Of a stretch of DNA of 64,000 nucleotides, positions 59,448 through 64,000 are shown piece after piece; position 1 is the first letter of the stretch; each line of letters opens with the position of its first letter. The notes under the pieces were generated by a model. That model worked only from the letters and a program-made list of their open reading frames with translations, ran no database searches and was not told the origin of the DNA. The stretch covers positions 434,001 to 498,000 of the forward strand of contig NZ_FOOT01000005.1 of assembly GCF_900113285.1 (NCBI RefSeq). Reading direction: 5' to 3'. Both the position numbers and the translations under genes were made by a program. The DNA is from Pontibacter chinhatensis. Its GTDB lineage: Bacteria; Bacteroidota; Bacteroidia; Cytophagales; Hymenobacteraceae.

Positions 59448-59600
59448 AATAGAGGCACAAGCAGACGCTTGCGCCAGATAAGTATAAAGTATAGCCCAAG
59501 TATAAAAGTATGGCTCTGCGAGCCAGTTGGGTTGCAAACCCAACATTATAGTAGGCACGGGTTGTAAACCCGCGCCAGTGAGGAGGGTTAAAGTATAGCT
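59448..59600. repeat. AAGTATA words and paired family D hairpins after E3
   Basis: Hairpins AAGCAGACGCTTGCGCCAG, GTTGGGTTGCAAACCCAAC (59527 region) and GGCACGGGTTGTAAACCCGC followed by GCCAG (59554 region) alternate with AAGTATA words, as after E2. A minus-strand frame at 59406-59645 runs through these repeats and is rejected. Confidence 0.75.
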
Positions 59601-59626
59601 CAAGTATAAAAACATAGCCAAAGTAT

Positions 59627-59664
59627 TAAAGGAGCCTCCCGGCATAAACCAGAAGGCTCCTTTT
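59627..59664 (-). terminator. Terminator of the TonB receptor/DUF4249 operon
   Basis: AAAGGAGCCT and AGGCTCCTTT form a 10-bp stem, with flanking runs of T on the minus strand. It lies 23 bases after the DUF4249 stop. Confidence 0.8.
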
Positions 59665-59686
59665 ATTCTTTATAGATGACCAGAAA

Positions 59687-60481
59687 CTACTCCGCTACAG
59701 CCTCAATCACTGAAACTGAAGACGCTCCGAAGAACCCAATGGCCCCGCCCGAGATGTTGGTTGGCGCATTGGCAGGTGTGCTTTCGAACGGCCCGCCGGA
59801 GGAGTTCTGCTGCTCCTGCAGGGCGTACCAGAACTTGTAAGCCGGTTTATCCATTCCGTACAGCTCTACTCTCAAAACATCGCCTTTCTGGACGGGGAAA
59901 AACATATCCGCATGGCCGTAGTTGCCATCGTAAATATCGTCGCTGAGTACGGTCAGCTCGTCCGGGTCTAGCTCCCCGTTGATGTAGACATTCCAGCGGT
60001 AGTAGTTGCCTTTGCCGGCCGGGTCCTGGAAGTGGAGGACCGGGTAGTAGCCTTCGTCCTGCATGTGCGTCTTTTTCTTGAACTCAAAGGTCAGCGAATC
60101 GATAGGCGAAACGGTGGGCATGTAGCTCTGGGCAGTATACTCTTTCCCGGCCACCACTGCCTTAAAGTAATAAGTATAGCCTGGTGTACCCTGCAGCTTG
60201 GTGGTCTGGTAAAGACCATCGCCAGCCGTAATTAAGGTATCGGCGTTGCCGTGGTTGTCGGTGATGATGACCAGCGCGCCGTTCACGCCGGGTGGGCGCC
60301 CCTCGTCGAGGTAACCTTTAGTGGTAGACAGGCGCACGGTGTACGGGCCAGGCTGGTCGGTTACCAGGCCTTCCACAACCAGTTTGGTATCAGAAGTGCG
60401 GAGTTCGTAATCGATGACCTCTTCGCAGCTGGTAAAGCCCAGCGTGAGCATAGCAGCCACGTATAAAAATATCTTTTTCAT
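59687..60481 (-). CDS. DUF4249 domain lipoprotein
   Basis: The 264-residue protein starts MKKIFLYVAAMLTLGFTSC, a lipoprotein signal with Cys19, then EEVIDYELRTSDTKLVVEGL and VTDQPGPYTVRLSTTKGYLD, the diagnostic DUF4249 beginning (an Ig-like domain). In Bacteroidota DUF4249 lipoproteins are encoded right after a TonB-dependent receptor. That is the case here: the receptor gene ends 20 bases before. It probably sits on the cell surface and assists the receptor with an unknown ligand. Confidence 0.92.
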   Translation of the reverse strand: MKKIFLYVAAMLTLGFTSCEEVIDYELRTSDTKLVVEGLVTDQPGPYTVRLSTTKGYLDEGRPPGVNGALVIITDNHGNADTLITAGDGLYQTTKLQGTPGYTYYFKAVVAGKEYTAQSYMPTVSPIDSLTFEFKKKTHMQDEGYYPVLHFQDPAGKGNYYRWNVYINGELDPDELTVLSDDIYDGNYGHADMFFPVQKGDVLRVELYGMDKPAYKFWYALQEQQNSSGGPFESTPANAPTNISGGAIGFFGASSVSVIEAVAE

Positions 60482-60501
60482 AGTATTAGAGGCGTTGAGA
60501 A

Positions 60502-62835
60502 TTAGAAGTTGAAGTTATAGGTAAGCGATGGCAAAAAGCCGAACAGGTAGGTTTTCACGGCCTCCGTTTTGGTTCGGTCGTCCTCGCTCTCACGGAAGTA
60601 AATCGAGAAGGCATTCTTGCGGGCATAGGCGTTGTAGACGCTCAGCGTCCAGGAGCTGCTATACCTTTTGAATTCGTTCCTGGGCTTCTCATAGGTTGCT
60701 GATAGGTCGAGGCGGTGGTAGTCGGGCAGACGGTAGCCGTTGCGCTCGGAGTAGACCGGGTAAGTTTTGCCGTTGTACTCGTAGCGGCCCACCGGCATGG
60801 TGATGGCGCCGCCGGTGCTGTAGGTCCAGTTGGCCCCGAAGTTTATGCTTGGTGTAAACTGGTAGGCCAGCACCAGGTTGCCGGAGTGGCGACGGTCGTG
60901 GCGGGGCGCGTACGGCTTGCCGTCGTTAATGCCCGGCACAGTGCGTTCAGTTTTTGACAAGGTATAGCTCACCCAACCCGTCAGCAGCCCCTTCTGCTTG
61001 CGCAGGAAGAACTCTGCCCCATAGGCCTCGCCGGTGCCGCGCAGCAGCTCTGTCTCCAGGCGCTCGTTGAGCAGAATCTCCGCGTAGTCTTTGTAGTCAA
61101 TCTGGTTGTCCATCCACTTGTAGTATACTTCCACGGAGCCCTCAAACATGTTGTCGGCAAAGTTGCGGAAGTAGCCGGCGGCTACCTGGTCGGCCATCTG
61201 CGGTTTTACATAGGTGCTGCTCGGAATCCACACATCAAAAGGCATGGCGGAGGTGGAGTTCGACACCTGGTGCACGTACTGCAGCGTACGGTTGTAAGAA
61301 GCCTTAATCGAGCTCACTTCGTTCAGGTCATACTTGGCGGCAATGCGTGGCTCTAGCCCACCGTAGGTTTTTATTTTCTCGAAGCGGCTATACTTCACCG
61401 TATCCACCGGCGTCTCAAATTCCTCGTCGTAGAGGTACACATCCCCCGGACCCACATTGGTGAAGCGGGAGAAGCGCAGGCCGTAATCCACGGTGAGGCG
61501 GTCGGTAATCTGGTGCTCGTTGCTCAGGTACACGGCCGACTCCAGGGCGCTGGTGGAGTTGAGCTTCAGCGCATTCACGTACGATTTTTTACCCGGCTTT
61601 ACCTCGGCTGGCATAAAGTTGTGGTAAGTTACCTGCAGGCCAAAACGCAGCTGGTTTTTTGGGTTCAGGAAGTACGTATAGTCGTTCTTGATGCCATAGT
61701 CCTTGATGTGCGATTTCCAGGTAAACTCCGACTCCTCTTCTTTGGAACCCAGGGCATAGTCAAAGTCGGAGAAGATGAAGGTGGTGTTCGAAAAGAGCCT
61801 GTCGTTGAAGAGGTGGTTCCAGCGCACCGTGGCCGTGGCGTTGCCCCAGTTCATCATTGCATCCTTGGTGGCGGCCACGTCGCGGCCAAAGTAACCCGAC
61901 ACAAACAATCGGTTCTTCTCATTCAAAGTATAATTCACCTTCGCGTTCAGGTCGTAGAAGTATAAATCGTTGCCTTTGATGTCCTCGTCGCTGCTCAGGC
62001 CGAAGAACACGTCGGCGTAGGTGCGGCGGCCCGAAAGTATAAACGAGCTTTTGTCTTTGATGATGGGAGCTTCCACGGTCAGGCGGCTGGAGATGGTGCC
62101 GATACCGCCCGATACCTCCATCTTCTGGTTGTTGCCTTCCTTCATGCGGATGTCGAGCAGTGAGGAGAGCCTGCCGCCGTGCTGGGCCGGAATGCCGCCC
62201 TTGTAGAGCTGCACGTCTTTAATGGCATCGGCGTTGAAGACCGAGAAGAAGCCCATCAGGTGGGAGGCGTTGTATACCGGCGCCTCGTCGAGCAGAATCA
62301 GGTTCTGGTCAGCCCCGCCGCCGCGCACGTAAAAGCCGCTGGTGCCCTCGCCGGCATTCTGCACGCCTGGCATCATTTGGATGGCCTTCACCAGGTCGAC
62401 CTCACCCATCAGGGCCGGCATACTTTTAATCTGGGCCACCTGCATTTTCAGGGTGCTCATCTCCATGGAGTGCACGTTTTCATCTTCTTTGCGCGTGGTG
62501 ATTTCTACTTCTTTCAGCGTAGTTGCATTCTGGCGGAGCGACACATCCAGTTTCTGGCTAGCGCCCAATTTCACGGGCTTGTTTTCGGTGATGTAACCCA
62601 GGTAGGTCACCAGCAGTGTGTAGTCGCCCTGTGGCAGGGTGAGCGAGTAGAAGCCGTACTCGTTGGTGGCGATGCCCACGCTGGGCAGCTCCTGCACGCT
62701 TACCGAGGCCCCAATCAGGCCCTCGCCGGAGGCACCGTCTTTCACGTAGCCGCTCAGGGTTACCCTGTTCTGGGCCTGCCCTGCCGTTAGCAGCAGGCAG
62801 AGCAAGAGGAATGTAAAAGTTAATCTTTTCATCAT
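60502..62835 (-). CDS. TonB-dependent receptor with carboxypeptidase-like N-terminal domain
   Basis: The 777-residue protein has a signal peptide, then a carboxypeptidase-regulatory-like domain (VTLSGYVKDGASGEGLIGAS, YTLLVTYLGYITENKPV; about residues 24-105), a plug domain (MPALMGEVDLVKAIQMMPGV, GTSGFYVRGGGADQNLILLD; about 125-230), and a long beta barrel. It transports an unidentified ligand through the outer membrane with TonB energy. The first gene of an operon with DUF4249. A -7 box (TAATTTTG on the minus strand, 62891-62898) lies 56 bases before the start. Confidence 0.93.
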   Translation of the reverse strand: MMKRLTFTFLLLCLLLTAGQAQNRVTLSGYVKDGASGEGLIGASVSVQELPSVGIATNEYGFYSLTLPQGDYTLLVTYLGYITENKPVKLGASQKLDVSLRQNATTLKEVEITTRKEDENVHSMEMSTLKMQVAQIKSMPALMGEVDLVKAIQMMPGVQNAGEGTSGFYVRGGGADQNLILLDEAPVYNASHLMGFFSVFNADAIKDVQLYKGGIPAQHGGRLSSLLDIRMKEGNNQKMEVSGGIGTISSRLTVEAPIIKDKSSFILSGRRTYADVFFGLSSDEDIKGNDLYFYDLNAKVNYTLNEKNRLFVSGYFGRDVAATKDAMMNWGNATATVRWNHLFNDRLFSNTTFIFSDFDYALGSKEEESEFTWKSHIKDYGIKNDYTYFLNPKNQLRFGLQVTYHNFMPAEVKPGKKSYVNALKLNSTSALESAVYLSNEHQITDRLTVDYGLRFSRFTNVGPGDVYLYDEEFETPVDTVKYSRFEKIKTYGGLEPRIAAKYDLNEVSSIKASYNRTLQYVHQVSNSTSAMPFDVWIPSSTYVKPQMADQVAAGYFRNFADNMFEGSVEVYYKWMDNQIDYKDYAEILLNERLETELLRGTGEAYGAEFFLRKQKGLLTGWVSYTLSKTERTVPGINDGKPYAPRHDRRHSGNLVLAYQFTPSINFGANWTYSTGGAITMPVGRYEYNGKTYPVYSERNGYRLPDYHRLDLSATYEKPRNEFKRYSSSWTLSVYNAYARKNAFSIYFRESEDDRTKTEAVKTYLFGFLPSLTYNFNF

Positions 62836-62890
62836 AGTTTTATTTTGTAGTAATGGCTGTGTGGCGTTATGTATGGCTGAGTTGATGGCG

Positions 62891-62898
62891 CAAAATTA
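62891..62898 (-). promoter_or_regulatory. Bacteroidota -7 box of the TonB receptor operon
   Basis: The minus strand reads TAATTTTG, a match to TAnnTTTG, 56 bases upstream of the receptor ATG. No good -33 TTG occurs at 17-23 bases further, so confidence is limited. Confidence 0.4.
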
Positions 62899-63126
62899 GG
62901 CTGGTCACATCAACAGAATTTTACATAATTCCTGGTATGTGTTATATAATTGTAAAGGTGCCAGGGTAGCTGGGGTAGGGTAGAGGCAAGAGGCTGCTCT
63001 GCTGAGCTGTAATTTTTTTCATGGTTTTATGTTGTTGGTAGTCAGGTGCGCGTCGCTTGCAGGAGAGGAGCACCCAGGAGTACCTCCCCCGAAAGCGGCC
63101 GCAAAATTATGACTTCTTTTCAGCAT

Positions 63127-63161
63127 GAAAAAGCCAGGCATAAAACTTAACCTGGCTTTTA
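63127..63161 (-). terminator. Terminator of the alpha/beta hydrolase gene
   Basis: AAAAGCCAGG and CCTGGCTTTT form a 10-bp stem with T runs on both sides. It lies 48 bases after the stop at 63209. Confidence 0.8.
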
Positions 63162-63208
63162 TATGAATGGCGCGAAAGTATAGATGAAGTGCGCGTAACA
63201 GGGGATGC

Positions 63209-64000
63209 TTACTGGCTGCTCTGGAGCGGGCTGAGGCTGTTTATCCAGTCGACCATATAGGCCACCACATCCGGGGCCATCGTTTCATCTAGCTGGCCAT
63301 ACTCCCCAATTAAGCCGGTGCTGGTGGTCTGGAACAGGTGGTTTTTGTTCTCAAACTCCTTGATAGTATAGTGCGTGTTACCGCCTTTCTGCAGCGCCTT
63401 CTCGATGCGTTGCAGGTTAACAGGGAGTATCTGCAGGTCTTTGGAGCCGTTGATGGCCAGCACCGGACACTTGAGTTTCTGTAGCTCTGCCGCCGTGTTG
63501 TGAAACAGGTCCACGCGGTGCGCCGGCGAGAGGAACTGTGTATACTCCTTCGAATTAAGCGGGATAGTCATGTCCAATAGCTCGCGGTCCTGCTGGTTCA
63601 GCTTGGCAACTTCCTTCTCCATCTTTTGGAGCATCGTTTTGATTTTAGCTTTTGCCAATTCGTTATCCGGCTCGGTACGCACAATCTCAAAGGCTTTTTT
63701 CAGGATTTTCTCATTTAGGTCTATGCCTGCCTTGCTCACGCCTACCGATGTATAGTGGGCGCGGCACTGCTCGAAGAATAGCATTGGGCCCGAAGTAGAC
63801 GCCGAACCAGACATGAGCACCACATAGGCAACATCACTCGAGTTATTGGCAGCAATCGGGGCAATCTCGGCGCCCAGGCTATGGCCCATCAGACCGATGT
63901 GTGCTTTGTCTATTTCAGGGCGGTTCTTCAGGTAATTCACGGCTGCCACAGCGTCGCTGGCTAGGTCTATCACACTGGCTGAGGCAAAGTCTCCGGTGGA
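63209..64000 (-). CDS. Alpha/beta hydrolase, secreted-type peptidase/esterase (5' truncated by window)
   Basis: The frame stays open to the window end and reads STGDFASASVIDLASDAVAA then VNYLKNRPEIDKAHIGLMGH then SLGAEI, so the start lies outside. The nucleophile elbow is GHSLGAE with Ser. The region FHNTAAELQKLKCPVLAING precedes SKDLQI with the catalytic Asp, and ENKNHLFQTTSTG gives the His. This is the prolyl-oligopeptidase or dienelactone-hydrolase-like type common in Bacteroidota. It may be secreted, but the N-terminus is not visible. Confidence 0.85.
   Translation of the reverse strand, partial: STGDFASASVIDLASDAVAAVNYLKNRPEIDKAHIGLMGHSLGAEIAPIAANNSSDVAYVVLMSGSASTSGPMLFFEQCRAHYTSVGVSKAGIDLNEKILKKAFEIVRTEPDNELAKAKIKTMLQKMEKEVAKLNQQDRELLDMTIPLNSKEYTQFLSPAHRVDLFHNTAAELQKLKCPVLAINGSKDLQILPVNLQRIEKALQKGGNTHYTIKEFENKNHLFQTTSTGLIGEYGQLDETMAPDVVAYMVDWINSLSPLQSSQ

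Noticed and set aside
59406..59645. Minus-strand 79-codon frame rich in Tyr and Leu
   Set aside because: It is made of AAGTATA words and family D hairpins read in one frame.

Overview
The window looks like a chromosomal segment of a Bacteroidota bacterium, most likely Cytophagales/Hymenobacteraceae and close to Pontibacter. Supporting signs are many short lipoprotein signal peptides ending in L-x-[GSA]-C, a TonB-dependent receptor paired with a DUF4249 lipoprotein, -7 promoter boxes of the Bacteroidota type (TAnnTTTG), moderate to high GC coding sequence, and very long repeat-rich intergenic stretches. The genus is inferred from gene content, not from a marker gene. No rRNA, tRNA, CRISPR array, intact insertion sequence or prophage was seen.

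Layout. 1-5.1 kb: a tripartite RND drug efflux operon (end of the adaptor, the AcrB-like pump, a TolC-like lipoprotein). 5.2-14.5 kb: small proteins and lipoproteins, a Rof-like protein, a GAF protein, a disordered Gly/Ser/Tyr/Asn protein, a chromosomal macrolide-phosphotransferase-like gene and a DUF4239 membrane protein. 13.8-15 kb: an ECF sigma factor overlapping a membrane partner. 15.2-17 kb: an epoxide-hydrolase-like enzyme and a DUF6152/DUF6644 pair. 17-18.2 kb: a 1.1 kb gene-free repeat block. 18.2-21.7 kb: cytochrome c, a DUF559 endonuclease, then Crp/Fnr - DUF4345 - YceI. 22-26.1 kb: an XRE/membrane-protein pair, a decayed RAYT transposase, and two tandem AT-rich paralogous lipoproteins. 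26.3-35.5 kb: two HrpB helicase paralogues flanking a small exporter, an alanine/sodium symporter and a broken gene. 35.5-43.4 kb: a GIY-YIG protein between two palindromes, glutamate synthase gltBD and a ROK kinase. 43.4-48.7 kb: a repeat block, an acyl-CoA ligase with an ABC ATPase, and a flavin monooxygenase. 48.8-51.3 kb: pirin, an AraC regulator and a DUF417 (RclC-like) membrane protein. 51.8-54.1 kb: Crp/Fnr, NAD(P)-binding protein, YceI, DoxX. 54.3-64 kb: creatininase-like hydrolase, SpmA/SpmB-type membrane protein, M14 peptidase, a second repeat block, DUF4249/TonB receptor, and a truncated alpha/beta hydrolase.

The most unusual content is not in the genes. (1) The word AAGTATA (reverse TATACTT) occurs at far above chance frequency between genes and inside them, where it often forces the codon pair AGT-ATA. 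(2) A roughly 250-nt element occurs three times (17.6, 43.7 and 59.2 kb) with compensatory base changes in a central hairpin and a conserved 3' hairpin, which suggests a structured RNA or a non-autonomous mobile element. Two copies lie in repeat blocks of about 680 bp that are collinear with each other. (3) Several palindromic repeat families are present, one with arms that vary in concert around a fixed loop. A frameshifted RAYT gene lies next to two members of that family.

Two cassettes share a theme of Crp/Fnr regulator, small membrane or redox protein and YceI. In each, a 14-bp Fnr-like palindrome lies between the regulator and the next gene. A direct repeat with a 21-bp period lies between the AraC gene and the DUF417 gene, next to a good Bacteroidota promoter.
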